Assembly (NCBI RefSeq): GCF_003075525.1 | Contig: NZ_QDDR01000003.1 | Location: 124,001 to 188,000, forward strand | Length of the DNA: 64,000 nt | Direction of reading: 5' to 3' | Source: Pararhodobacter aggregans | GTDB lineage: Bacteria > Pseudomonadota > Alphaproteobacteria > Rhodobacterales > Rhodobacteraceae | Made by a program: the position numbers and the translations under genes | Shown: piece by piece, positions 32,255 to 40,127 of the stretch | Layout: every line of letters begins with the position of its first letter | Numbering within the stretch: position 1 is the stretch's first letter | Notes under the pieces: model-generated | The model's database searches: none | What the model saw: the letters and a program-made list of their open reading frames with translations, nothing else | Told to the model about the DNA's origin: nothing

Positions 32255-33700
32255 ATGCTGGACAAACGCCGCTTCTACATCAACGGACACTGGGTGAACC
32301 CGGTCGCGGGCCGCGATCTGGAGGTCATCGACCCCTCGACCGAAGAGCCCTGCGCGGTGATCTCGCTGGGCGGCACCGCCGACAGCGACGCCGCCGTGGC
32401 CGCCGCCCGCGCCGCCCTGCCTGCCTTCATGGAAACCCCGCCCGCCGAGCGCAAGGCGCTGGTCGAGCGGATTCTGGAAGTCTACAAGCGCCGCAACGAC
32501 GAGATGGGCGCCGCGATCAGCCTGGAAATGGGCGCGCCCATCGACATGGCGAAGAGCAGCCAGGCGACCTCGGGCACCTGGCATATCGAGAATTTCCTCC
32601 GCGCCTTCGACCAGATCGAATTCGAAGCCCCGCTCAGCGAGCGGGCGCAGGAAGACCGGATCATCAAGGAAGCGGTCGGCGTCTGCGCGCTCATCACGCC
32701 CTGGAACTGGCCGATGAACCAGGTCACGCTCAAGGTGATCCCGGCGCTGCTCGCGGGCTGCACCATGGTGCTGAAACCCTCGGAAATCGCGCCGCTCTCG
32801 TCGATGCTGTTCGCCGAGATTCTCGATGAAGCTGGCGTGCCGCCCGGCGTCTTCAATCTGGTGAACGGCGACGGGCCGGGGGTGGGCACGGACCTGTCGG
32901 GCCACCCCGATGTCGACATGGTCAGCTTCACGGGGTCGACCCGCGCGGGCATCGCGATTTCCAAGAACGCGGCCGAGACGCTGAAGCACATCCACCTCGA
33001 ACTCGGCGGCAAGGGGGCGAACATCATCTTCGCCGATGCCGACGAAAAGGCCGTGATCCGCGGCGCCCGGCATTGCTTCAACAACACCGGCCAAAGCTGC
33101 AACGCGCCGACCCGCATGCTGGTCGAACGCTCAATCTATGACCGCGCCGTGGAAATCGCCGCCGAGACGGCCGAAAAGACCCGCGTCGCCAGCGCCCATG
33201 AGGCGGGCAACCATATCGGCCCGGTGGTCAGCCAGGCGCAATTCGACAAGATCCAGGGCCTGATCCAGAAGGGCATCGACGAGGGCGCCAAGCTGGTCGC
33301 CGGGGGCCTCGGCCGCCCCGACGGGCTGAACCGCGGCTTCTTCGTGCGCCCCACGGTCTTTGCCGATGTCACCAACGACATGACCATCGCCCGCGAAGAG
33401 ATCTTCGGCCCGGTGCTGTCGATCATCCCCTTCGAGGACGAGGCGGAGGCGCTGCGCATCGCCAATGACACGGTGTACGGGCTCACCAACTACGTCCAGT
33501 CGCAGGACGGCGCCAAGCGCAACCGGCTGGCCCGGCGCCTGCGCTCGGGCATGGTCGAGATGAACGGCAAGTCGCGCGGCCGCGGCTCGCCCTTCGGCGG
33601 CATGAAAGCCTCCGGGCGCGGGCGCGAAGGCGGGGTCTGGGGCATCGAGGATTTCCTCGAGGTCAAGGCCGTCTCGGGCTGGTCGGCCGAAGATGCGTAA
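32255..33700 (+). CDS. NAD(P)-dependent aldehyde dehydrogenase
   Basis: 481 residues. ITPWNWPMNQ substrate loop, VLKPSE cofactor lysine, FTGSTRAG Rossmann loop, LELGGKGANII general-base Glu, NNTGQSCNAPTRML catalytic Cys and EEIFGPVLSIIPF with SPFGGMKASGRGREGG at the end. All catalytic residues are present. It oxidises an aldehyde to an acid; the substrate is not evident from the sequence. GGAG stands nine bases before the ATG. It overlaps the next gene by eight bases. Confidence 0.92.
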   Translation: MLDKRRFYINGHWVNPVAGRDLEVIDPSTEEPCAVISLGGTADSDAAVAAARAALPAFMETPPAERKALVERILEVYKRRNDEMGAAISLEMGAPIDMAKSSQATSGTWHIENFLRAFDQIEFEAPLSERAQEDRIIKEAVGVCALITPWNWPMNQVTLKVIPALLAGCTMVLKPSEIAPLSSMLFAEILDEAGVPPGVFNLVNGDGPGVGTDLSGHPDVDMVSFTGSTRAGIAISKNAAETLKHIHLELGGKGANIIFADADEKAVIRGARHCFNNTGQSCNAPTRMLVERSIYDRAVEIAAETAEKTRVASAHEAGNHIGPVVSQAQFDKIQGLIQKGIDEGAKLVAGGLGRPDGLNRGFFVRPTVFADVTNDMTIAREEIFGPVLSIIPFEDEAEALRIANDTVYGLTNYVQSQDGAKRNRLARRLRSGMVEMNGKSRGRGSPFGGMKASGRGREGGVWGIEDFLEVKAVSGWSAEDA

Positions 33701-34145
33701 GCTCGCCCTCGCCCTGGCGCTGACCCTCGCCGCCCCGGTGGCAGGCGCCTGGACCGAGCCGCCGCGCGGCTCGGCGCTGAGGGCCGACCTGATGGACGCG
33801 GCCCGCCCGCTGGCCGAACGGGTGCTGGGCGCGCCGGTGGAATTCGTGGTCCATGACCTGCGGGTCGAGGGCGATGTCGCCTTCGCCGCGCTCACCGCCC
33901 AGCGACCGGGCGGCGCCCCCATCGACCTGCTCGCCACGCCCGGATACCGGCGGGGCGAGATCGATCCCGAGTTCATGGACGGCTCGACCCTGCAGGTGCT
34001 CTACCAGCGCTCGGGCCGTCAATGGGTGGCGGTCGACCACGCCATCGGCGCCACCGATGTCTGGTACGCCGACCCCGCCTATTGCCCGATCTGGGCCCCC
34101 GTCCTGCCCGGGAATTTCTGTCCCGGATCCCCGTCGATGAAATGA
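33693..34145 (+). CDS. Secreted hypothetical protein coupled to the aldehyde dehydrogenase
   Basis: 150 residues with signal peptide about 1-19 (ending AGAW) and an alpha/beta domain (RPLAERVLGAPVEFVVHDLRVEGDVAF, VLYQRSGRQWVAVDHAIGATDVWY). Two cysteines (AYCPIW and NFCPGS) near the C-terminus could form a disulfide. It begins within the last codons of the dehydrogenase gene, so it is expressed with it. No family recognised. Confidence 0.7.
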   Translation: MRKLALALALTLAAPVAGAWTEPPRGSALRADLMDAARPLAERVLGAPVEFVVHDLRVEGDVAFAALTAQRPGGAPIDLLATPGYRRGEIDPEFMDGSTLQVLYQRSGRQWVAVDHAIGATDVWYADPAYCPIWAPVLPGNFCPGSPSMK

Positions 34146-34161
34146 GAGCGGAGTAAGCGCC

Positions 34162-34545
34162 GTGGCCTATGCCTATGATACCAATAACATCTTTGCCAAG
34201 ATCCTGCGCGGCGAGATCCCCTGCAACAAGCTGCTGGAGACCGAGCATTCGCTGGCCTTCCACGACATCCGCCCGCAGGCGCCGCATCATGTGCTGGTGA
34301 TCCCGAAGGGGCCCTATGTGACCTTCGACCATTTCGCGCTGGAAGCCTCGGACGCCGAGAAGGCCGATTTCCTCACCGCCATCGGCAAGGTCTGCGCGGC
34401 GCTGGGCGTGCAGCCGGGCGAAGGCGGCGCGGGCTATCGCGCCATCTCGAACGCCGGCAACGACGGCGTGCAGGAGGTGCCGCATCTGCATGTGCATATC
34501 CTGGGCGGAAGGGTGCTGGGCCGGATGCTGGAGCGCGCCGAGTAA
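34162..34545 (+). CDS. HIT-family (histidine triad) nucleotide-binding protein
   Basis: 127 residues. The triad HLHVHILGG (about 109-117), the NIFAKILRGEIPCNKLLE N-terminus and HHVLVIPKGPYV are the HinT family hallmarks. It hydrolyses aminoacyl- or phosphoramidate-linked nucleotides in the cytosol. GTG start with GGAG upstream. Follows the secreted protein by 16 bases and probably belongs to the same transcript. Confidence 0.93.
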   Translation: MAYAYDTNNIFAKILRGEIPCNKLLETEHSLAFHDIRPQAPHHVLVIPKGPYVTFDHFALEASDAEKADFLTAIGKVCAALGVQPGEGGAGYRAISNAGNDGVQEVPHLHVHILGGRVLGRMLERAE

Positions 34546-34559
34546 GGCACGGGAAACAG

Positions 34560-34624
34560 GAGGGGGGCCTTCTGCCCCCCTCGCCTTCGGCTCACCCCCC
34601 GAGGATATTTGCAGCGCAAAGAAG
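34560..34624. repeat. Dispersed intergenic element, copy 3 (inverted orientation)
   Basis: Hairpin GAGGGGGGC (34560-34568), loop CTTCT, GCCCCCCTC (34574-34582), then the core in reverse, ACCCCCCGAGGATATTTGC to GCAAAGAAG, ending at 34624. Orientation is opposite to copies 1 and 2. It follows the HIT gene by 14 bases and ends 35 bases before the dehalogenase gene, so it probably terminates the first and lies in the leader of the second. Confidence 0.75.
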
Positions 34625-34659
34625 CGGCGGGTCGGGGAGCGGTTTGGGAGGGGCCTCGC

Positions 34660-35355
34660 ATGAGCAAGAACCGGATCAGGGCCTGCGTGTTTGACGCCTA
34701 TGGCACGCTCTTTGACGTGGGCGCGGCGGCGCGGATCGCGGCGGGCGAACCGGGGGCCGCAGCCTGGGCGCCCCGCTGGCCCGAGATCGCCGCCGACTGG
34801 CGCCGCAAGCAGCTGGAATACACCTGGCTCAGGGCGGTGGCCGGGCATCATGCCGATTTCTGGCAGGTGACGCAGGACGGGCTCGACTGGGCGCTGGAGA
34901 AGGCGGGGCTGACCGATCCCGCCCTGCGCGAACGGCTGCTGGCGCTGTACTGGCAGCTCGCGGCTTTTCCCGAGGTTCCGGGCATGCTGGCCGCGCTGGC
35001 CGGACAGGGGCAGAGGCTGGCGATCCTGTCCAACGGCTCGCCCGGGATGCTGGAGGGGGCGGTCAATTCCGCCGGGCTTCAGGGCGTCTTCGAGGCGCTT
35101 TACTCGGTCGAAAGCGTCGGCGTCTTCAAGCCGCATGACCGGGTCTACGAACTGGTCGGCGCCGGGCTGGGGCTGGAACCCGGGGAGGTGCTGTTCGTCT
35201 CTTCAAACGGCTGGGACGCCTGCGCGGGCGCGGCCTTCGGCTTCACCACCGCCTGGGTCAACCGTGACGGGGCGCCGATGGACCGGCTCTTTGGCAGGCC
35301 GCATCATGTGCTGGGCGATCTGGCCGCCCTGCCCGGGCTGCTGGCGGGCCTTTAA
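34660..35355 (+). CDS. Haloacid dehalogenase, type II
   Basis: 231 residues of the HAD superfamily: nucleophile in CVFDAYGTLFDVG (Asp11), ILSNGSPGML motif II, KPHDRVYELV lysine and FVSSNGWDACAGAAFGF motif IV. The Asp-x-Tyr and SSNxWDA sequences are the L-2-haloacid dehalogenase type, which hydrolyses short 2-haloacids. GGGAGGGGCCTCGC precedes the ATG. Isolated; likely cotranscribed with no neighbour except possibly the MFS carrier 52 bases on. Confidence 0.88.
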   Translation: MSKNRIRACVFDAYGTLFDVGAAARIAAGEPGAAAWAPRWPEIAADWRRKQLEYTWLRAVAGHHADFWQVTQDGLDWALEKAGLTDPALRERLLALYWQLAAFPEVPGMLAALAGQGQRLAILSNGSPGMLEGAVNSAGLQGVFEALYSVESVGVFKPHDRVYELVGAGLGLEPGEVLFVSSNGWDACAGAAFGFTTAWVNRDGAPMDRLFGRPHHVLGDLAALPGLLAGL

Positions 35356-35407
35356 CCTGTAAAGTTTTCACTGGCAGCAAGGCCGGACGGGCCCTAGTCT
35401 GCCCGGC

Positions 35408-36628
35408 ATGAACCCGATCCTCGACTCCCGCTATTCCTGGGCGCGTCTTGCGCTGTCGCTGTCGATCTCGACCGTCGGCAGCGTCGGCATGTGGTCGATC
35501 ATCGCCCTGATGCCCGCCGTGCAGGCCGAATTCGGCGGCGGGCGGGGCGCGGCCTCGTTGCCCTATACGCTGACCATGACCGGCTATGCGCTGGGCAATG
35601 TCGTCTGGGGTCGGCTGCTGGACCGGTTCGGCGTCATCCCGGTGCTGATGGCGGCGGCGCTGTTGACGGCGCTGGGCTACGTTCTGGCGGCGATCAGCCC
35701 CTCGATGGCGACGCTGGCCGCGGGGCAGGCGGTGATCGGGCTGGGCGCGGCGGCCTTCTTCGCGCCGCTGATGGCCGATATCTCGCTCTGGTTCCGCCGC
35801 CGCCGGGGGATCGCCGTGGGCATCGCCGCCAGCGGCAATTACCTGGCCGGTGCGATCTGGCCGCTGGCGCTGTCGGGCGTCCTGGCCGAGAGCGGCTGGC
35901 GCGGTGTCTGTTGGCTGCTGGCCCTGCTGGTGCCGCTGCTGATCGTCCCCGCCTCGCTGTTCCTGCGCCGCCGCCTGCCCGCCGAAAGCCTGACCGCCGC
36001 CGCCCAGGCCACCGGCCGGGCGCTGCGCGAGGTGCCCTGGTCGCCACGGATGATGACCTGGCTTCTGGCGCTGGCGGGCGTGGCCTGCTGCGTCGCCATG
36101 TCGATGCCGCAGGTGCATATCGTCGCCTTCTGCGTCGACCTCGGCTATGGCCCGGCCGTGGGGGCCGAGATGCTCAGCCTCATGCTGATGGGGGGCGTCG
36201 CCTCGCGGCTGGTCTCGGGCTTCGTCATGGACCGGCTGGGCGGCATCCCGACGCTGCTGATCGGCTCGATCGGGCAGATGATCGGGCTGATCCTGTACCT
36301 GCCCTTCGACGGGCTGGCCTCGCTCTATGTCGTGAGCCTGATCTTCGGCCTCAGCCAGGGCGGCATCGTGCCCGCCTATGCCATCATCATCCGCGAATAC
36401 CTCCCCGCGCGCGAGGCCGGGGCGCGGGTCGGTTTCGTCATCATGGCGACGATCCTGGGCATGGCGCTGGGCGGCTGGATGTCGGGCTGGATCTATGACG
36501 CGAGCGGCTCGTATCAGCTGGCCTTCCTGAACGGGATTGCCTGGAACGCGCTGAACATCGGGGTGATGGTCACCATCCTGCTGCGCAGCCGTCCGCGGCG
36601 GCCCGAGGCGGCGCTGGCCGCGGCCTGA
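35408..36628 (+). CDS. MFS transporter
   Basis: 406 residues, about 12 helices. GNVVWGRLLDRFGVIPVL is the loop 2-3 MFS motif, with a matching SRLVSGFVMDRLGGIPTL in the second half. The GRGAASLPYTLTMTGYALG first-helix region recalls monocarboxylate/oxalate-formate type carriers, possibly for the acid made by the dehalogenase upstream (inferred). No good ribosome-binding site is visible before the ATG. Confidence 0.85.
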   Translation: MNPILDSRYSWARLALSLSISTVGSVGMWSIIALMPAVQAEFGGGRGAASLPYTLTMTGYALGNVVWGRLLDRFGVIPVLMAAALLTALGYVLAAISPSMATLAAGQAVIGLGAAAFFAPLMADISLWFRRRRGIAVGIAASGNYLAGAIWPLALSGVLAESGWRGVCWLLALLVPLLIVPASLFLRRRLPAESLTAAAQATGRALREVPWSPRMMTWLLALAGVACCVAMSMPQVHIVAFCVDLGYGPAVGAEMLSLMLMGGVASRLVSGFVMDRLGGIPTLLIGSIGQMIGLILYLPFDGLASLYVVSLIFGLSQGGIVPAYAIIIREYLPAREAGARVGFVIMATILGMALGGWMSGWIYDASGSYQLAFLNGIAWNALNIGVMVTILLRSRPRRPEAALAAA

Positions 36629-36642
36629 ACGGACAGGAAAAA

Positions 36643-36671
36643 ACGGGACGGCGCGGGTTGCACCGTCCCGT
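36643..36671 (-). terminator. Rho-independent terminator of the luxR-type gene (also ends the MFS gene)
   Basis: A 9-bp stem ACGGGACGG / CCGTCCCGT with an 11-base loop. On the minus strand it is followed by a six-base T-run, which makes it the clearest factor-independent terminator in the window. On the plus strand it lies 14 bases after the MFS gene. Confidence 0.85.
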
Positions 36672-36747
36672 ACCTTGCAGAAATGTTTCTCTGAATGGGA
36701 TCAGCCTAGCGCGGGTTGACGCTGAGACAACTGTGACTTGTGACAGG

Positions 36748-37467
36748 TCACACGGGCAAAAGATGCTGTTCCACGGCGATGGCGATCGCCTCGGACCGCG
36801 AGCGGGCCGCAAGCTTGCGGCGGGCGTTGTCGAAATGGAAGCGCACGGTGCGGATGCTGATCGCCGCCTGCCGAGCAATATCGGCATCGCCCTGGCCCAG
36901 CCGCGCCAGCGACAGGATCTGCACCTCGCGCGGGGTCAGCAGGGCATTCTCGTCCAGTTGCTGCGCCACCAGCACCCGCAGCCGGTCATGGGCATGTTCC
37001 AGCAGGAATTGCAGCCGGGCGCGCAGTGCGGGCCCGGGATCGGGCGCATTCCCGGCCAGCACCGTAAAGCCGCGGTAGCCGTTGGCGCGGTAGACCGGCA
37101 CCAGAAAGCCCTCGGGGTAGCCGAGGCCGGCGGCGAAATCGAGCACCTCGCGCTCGGCGGCAGCGGGCAGGAAGCCGCAGCGCCCGGCCCGCAGGTCCGA
37201 GATGGTGAACGGGCGGCCCAGCGCCTTCATCGCCCTGAGCGTCGGGTCGCGGTCGCCGAACTGCCGGTCGTAATAGGCGCTCTGCCAGGCCTGCGGCCAG
37301 TTGGTGACCATGAATTGCGTGGGATAGGGCGCATCGGGATGCGGCGCGGCGCCGATGGCATAGATCGAGAACCCGTGCGGCTCGGACCAGGACAGCAGCT
37401 CGGCGCAGGCGGCGGCCGGTGTCTGGGCCTGCGCCAGCGCGGCGGGAAAGTCGAAGACGTCGGGCAT
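36748..37467 (-). CDS. LuxR-type quorum-sensing receptor/regulator (no LuxI partner in the window)
   Basis: 239 residues. N-terminal autoinducer-binding domain (about 15-165) with conserved NWPQAW (Trp57, Trp61), YYDRQFGDRDPT (Asp74, Pro75) and GxxG-type AGLGYPEGF, then a LuxR helix-turn-helix (178-220; LLTPREVQILSLARLGQGDADIA). The domains and length match TraR/LuxR-class acyl-homoserine-lactone receptors. AGAGGA precedes the ATG. It is divergent from the nitrile hydratase operon and a 20-bp palindrome lies between. It ends at a strong terminator. Confidence 0.88.
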   Translation of the reverse strand: MPDVFDFPAALAQAQTPAAACAELLSWSEPHGFSIYAIGAAPHPDAPYPTQFMVTNWPQAWQSAYYDRQFGDRDPTLRAMKALGRPFTISDLRAGRCGFLPAAAEREVLDFAAGLGYPEGFLVPVYRANGYRGFTVLAGNAPDPGPALRARLQFLLEHAHDRLRVLVAQQLDENALLTPREVQILSLARLGQGDADIARQAAISIRTVRFHFDNARRKLAARSRSEAIAIAVEQHLLPV

Positions 37468-37524
37468 TGCGTCGATCCTCTTGCGCGGCCCCTGACGCGA
37501 GCCTGCCAGATTCCACGCATCCCA

Positions 37525-37544
37525 CAAGCCCCTTGCAGGGCTTG
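37525..37544. promoter_or_regulatory. lux-box-like 20-bp palindrome between luxR-type and nitrile hydratase genes
   Basis: CAAGCCC-cttgca-GGGCTTG, arms of seven exact bases and a six-base centre, total 20 bp, the length of known lux/tra boxes. It lies 58 bases before the luxR-type start and 49 before nthA, in position to affect both promoters. Confidence 0.55.
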
Positions 37545-37592
37545 CGCGCGCGCGCCTTTCGCCTAACCTAGGCCGCTGACCAAGGAGCCGCC

Positions 37593-38192
37593 ATGCCCCA
37601 CGATCACGACAACCACCTCGACCCGATGGATGCCCGTGTCCGGGCGCTGGAGACGATCCTGACCCGCAAGGGCCTGATCGAGACTGCCGCGGTCGACGCG
37701 ATCATCGAGACCTATGCCGAGAAGGTCGGCCCGCAGAATGGCGCCTCGGTCGTGGCCCGGGCCTGGACCGATCCCGCCTTCGCCGAGTGGCTGGAGCGCG
37801 ACGCCACCGCGGCCGTCGCCTCGATGGGCTTCACCGGCCGTCAGGGCGAGCATGTGCGCGCCGTCTTCAACACGCCGGACCAGCATCATGTCATCGTCTG
37901 CACGCTGTGCTCCTGCTATCCGTGGAGCCTGCTGGGCCTGCCGCCGGTGTGGTACAAATCCCCCGCCTACCGCTCACGCGTGGTGATCGAGCCGCGGGCG
38001 GTGCTGGCCGAATTCGGGCTGAACCTGCCCGAGGGCACCAAGCTGCGCGTCTGGGATTCCACCGCCGAGCTGCGCTATCTGGTCGTGCCGATGCGGCCCG
38101 AGGGGACCGAGGGCTGGTCGGCCGCGCAACTGGCCGAACTCGTCACCCGCGAAAGCATGATCGGCACGGGCCTCGCCCGGGTTCCGGCATGA
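37593..38192 (+). CDS. nthA: Nitrile hydratase, alpha subunit (cobalt type)
   Basis: 199 residues. The metal site is [10 protein letters not shown] with Cys103, Cys106 and Cys108; Thr at position 104 is the mark of cobalt rather than iron (Ser) enzymes. The Cys residues are normally oxidised to sulfinic and sulfenic acids. [13 protein letters not shown] follows as in family members. It hydrates nitriles to amides with the beta subunit in the cytosol. Followed by nthB with ATGA overlap. Confidence 0.95.
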   Translation: MPHDHDNHLDPMDARVRALETILTRKGLIETAAVDAIIETYAEKVGPQNGASVVARAWTDPAFAEWLERDATAAVASMGFTGRQGEHVRAVFNTPDQHHVIVCTLCSCYPWSLLGLPPVWYKSPAYRSRVVIEPRAVLAEFGLNLPEGTKLRVWDSTAELRYLVVPMRPEGTEGWSAAQLAELVTRESMIGTGLARVPA

Positions 38193-38845
38193 ACGGCCCG
38201 CATGACCTTGGCGGCAAGATGGGTTTCGGCCCGGTCCTGCCCGAGGCCGACGAGCCGTGGTTTCACGCCCCGTGGGAGGCCCGCGCGCTGGGTGTGGTGC
38301 TGGCCTGCGGGGCGCTCGGCCGCTGGAACCTGGACGAAAGCCGCCACGCGCGGGAATGCCTGCCGCCCGCCACCTATTACGCGGCCAGCTATTACGAGAT
38401 CTGGATCCGGGCGCTGGAGGTGCTGCTCACCCGCCACGGCCTTGTCACGCCCGATGAACTGGCCATGGGGCACGCGCCCGAAGGCCCGGCCGATGCCCGC
38501 CGCCTGAGCGCCGAGCGGGTGCCCGCCGTCCTCGCCCGGGGCGGGCCCTGCGACCGGCAGGTGGACAAGGCGCCGCGATTCGCTGCGGGCCAGCGGGTGC
38601 GGGCGAAGAACGCCCATCCGCGGGGTCACACCCGTCTGCCGATCTATCTGGCCGGCAAGCAGGGCGTCATCGACTCCGACCACGGCGGCTTCGTCCTGCC
38701 CGACAGCAACGCCCATGGCCTGGGCGAGACGCCGCAGCGCCTCTATACCGTCGTCTTCGACGCGGCCGAGGTCTGGGGCGCCGACAGCGAACCCGGGCTG
38801 ACGATCAGCGCCGACCTCTGGGAGGGGTATCTTGACCACGCCTGA
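38189..38845 (+). CDS. nthB: Nitrile hydratase, beta subunit
   Basis: 218 residues. [16 protein letters not shown] is the invariant N-terminus of beta subunits, [13 protein letters not shown] the helix contacting alpha, and [26 protein letters not shown] the C-terminal SH3-like barrel. It overlaps nthA by an ATGA and the accessory gene by fourteen bases. Confidence 0.95.
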   Translation: MNGPHDLGGKMGFGPVLPEADEPWFHAPWEARALGVVLACGALGRWNLDESRHARECLPPATYYAASYYEIWIRALEVLLTRHGLVTPDELAMGHAPEGPADARRLSAERVPAVLARGGPCDRQVDKAPRFAAGQRVRAKNAHPRGHTRLPIYLAGKQGVIDSDHGGFVLPDSNAHGLGETPQRLYTVVFDAAEVWGADSEPGLTISADLWEGYLDHA

Positions 38846-39146
38846 GCCCACGCCCCCCGACCATGCCCCGTTCCAGGCCCCCTGGCAGGCGCAGCTCTTC
38901 GGCGTGACCGTGGCGCTGGCCGATGCGGGCGTTTTCACCTGGCCCGACTGGACCCGCGCCCTGGGGGCCGAGATCGCCCGCGAGACGCCCTATTGGGAGG
39001 CCTGGCTGGTGACGCTGGAGAAACTGCTGGCCGGTCTGGGTGTCGCCCTGCCGCCCGAGGTCGCGGCGCTGGCGCATCGGTGGGAAGAGGCCGCGCATGC
39101 CACGCCGCATGGCCAGCCGATCCTGCTGGAGAATGCCCAAGGCTAA
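38832..39146 (+). CDS. Nitrile hydratase accessory protein (activator)
   Basis: 104 residues resembling the N-terminal half of the beta subunit (APFQAPWQAQLFGVTVALADAGVFTWPDWTRAL, then YWEAWLVTLEKLLAGLG), the form of the NHase accessory/activator proteins that deliver cobalt or assist subunit exchange. The start is TTG, with a strong GGGAGGGG upstream inside nthB. No cobalt carrier or amidase gene follows, so amide use is encoded elsewhere. Confidence 0.85.
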   Translation: MTTPEPTPPDHAPFQAPWQAQLFGVTVALADAGVFTWPDWTRALGAEIARETPYWEAWLVTLEKLLAGLGVALPPEVAALAHRWEEAAHATPHGQPILLENAQG

Positions 39147-39195
39147 GTCGCCCGCGCTCCTGTACGGAGCGGATGCGCGCTGATAGACCCGGGGG

Positions 39196-40083
39196 ATGCC
39201 CCGTCATCAGACCCTTGCGCTCCTCGGCGTGATCCTCGCCTCGGTCGGCTTCGGCCTCGTGCCGCTCTTCGCCCGGTCGCTGACCGATCAGGGCATGGCC
39301 CCGCACGCCGTGGCGCTTTACCGCTACACGCTGGCCACGCTCCTGCTGGCGCCGCTGGCCTGGCGCTGGCGGCACCGGGGGCGGGTGCTGGCCTGGGGGC
39401 TGGCGGCGGGGCTGCTGATGGGGCTGGGCTGGGCCGCCTATGTCCGCGCGGTCGAGGTGGTGCCGGTCTCGACCGCGGGCGTCCTCTACATGACCTATCC
39501 CGCCTTCGCGCTGGCCTTCGCCTGGGCTCTGTTCGGCGAACGGCCGCAGGCCCGCGCCATCGTCGCCGCGCTGGTGATCCTGGGCGCCGCGGCGCTGGTC
39601 ACCGGCCCGGGCAATGTCGAACCGCAGCACCTGCCCGCGCTGCTGATGTCGCTGGCGGCCCCGGCGGGCTTCGGGCTGGGGATCGCGGTGCTGGTCCACC
39701 GTCTGCCCGAGGTTCCGGCGCTGGTTCGCATCGGCATCGTCTCGGCCGGCTCGGTGCTGGGCCTCGCGCCGCTGGCGCTGGCGACGCCGGTAGAGGCGCT
39801 GCTGCCGGTGGATGCGGCGGGCTGGGGCATGGTGGCGGGGATCGGGCTGGGAACGGCGCTGATCCCGCAGCTGCTTTACACGATCTGTTCGCCGGTGGTC
39901 GGCACCGCCCGCACCGCCGTGGCGGGCAGCGTCGAATTGCCGGTGATGTTCGCCATCGGCTGGTTCGCCTTTGGCGAGGCGCTGGGGCCGCCGCAATGGA
40001 TCGCCTGCGCGCTGGTGCTGGGGGCGATCCTGCTCAGCCCGGCGCGGCGTCCGCGCAGCGTGGCCGGGGCCGTGGAGCCGTAG
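39196..40083 (+). CDS. EamA/DMT-family transporter
   Basis: 295 residues, ten predicted helices in two EamA repeats (about 8-130 and 150-285). YRYTLATLLLAPLAW, VLYMTYPAFALAFAWALFGERP and LPVMFAIGWFAFGEALGPPQWIACALV are repeat-end motifs. Substrate unknown; exporter of metabolites or amino acids is usual. It follows the nitrile hydratase genes by 49 bases and may be in their transcript. Its TAG stop overlaps a palindrome-family repeat. Confidence 0.85.
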   Translation: MPRHQTLALLGVILASVGFGLVPLFARSLTDQGMAPHAVALYRYTLATLLLAPLAWRWRHRGRVLAWGLAAGLLMGLGWAAYVRAVEVVPVSTAGVLYMTYPAFALAFAWALFGERPQARAIVAALVILGAAALVTGPGNVEPQHLPALLMSLAAPAGFGLGIAVLVHRLPEVPALVRIGIVSAGSVLGLAPLALATPVEALLPVDAAGWGMVAGIGLGTALIPQLLYTICSPVVGTARTAVAGSVELPVMFAIGWFAFGEALGPPQWIACALVLGAILLSPARRPRSVAGAVEP

Positions 40084-40125
40084 GATGGGTCGTTCCGCGC
40101 CCTTGGGCGCGGGTTGACCCATCCT
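40082..40125. repeat. GGATGGGY palindrome family, copy B
   Basis: Outer arms AGGATGGGTC (40082-40091) and GACCCATCCT (40116-40125) with a nested perfect stem CCGCGCCC / GGGCGCGG (40095-40112). The outer arms match those of copies A and C. It lies between converging genes and overlaps the stop codon of the DMT gene. Confidence 0.75.
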
Positions 40126-40127
40126 CC

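Noticed and set aside
36748-39146. A LuxI synthase or an amidase next to the LuxR/nitrile hydratase genes
   Set aside because: All neighbouring genes were read and none has LuxI or amidase-signature motifs.
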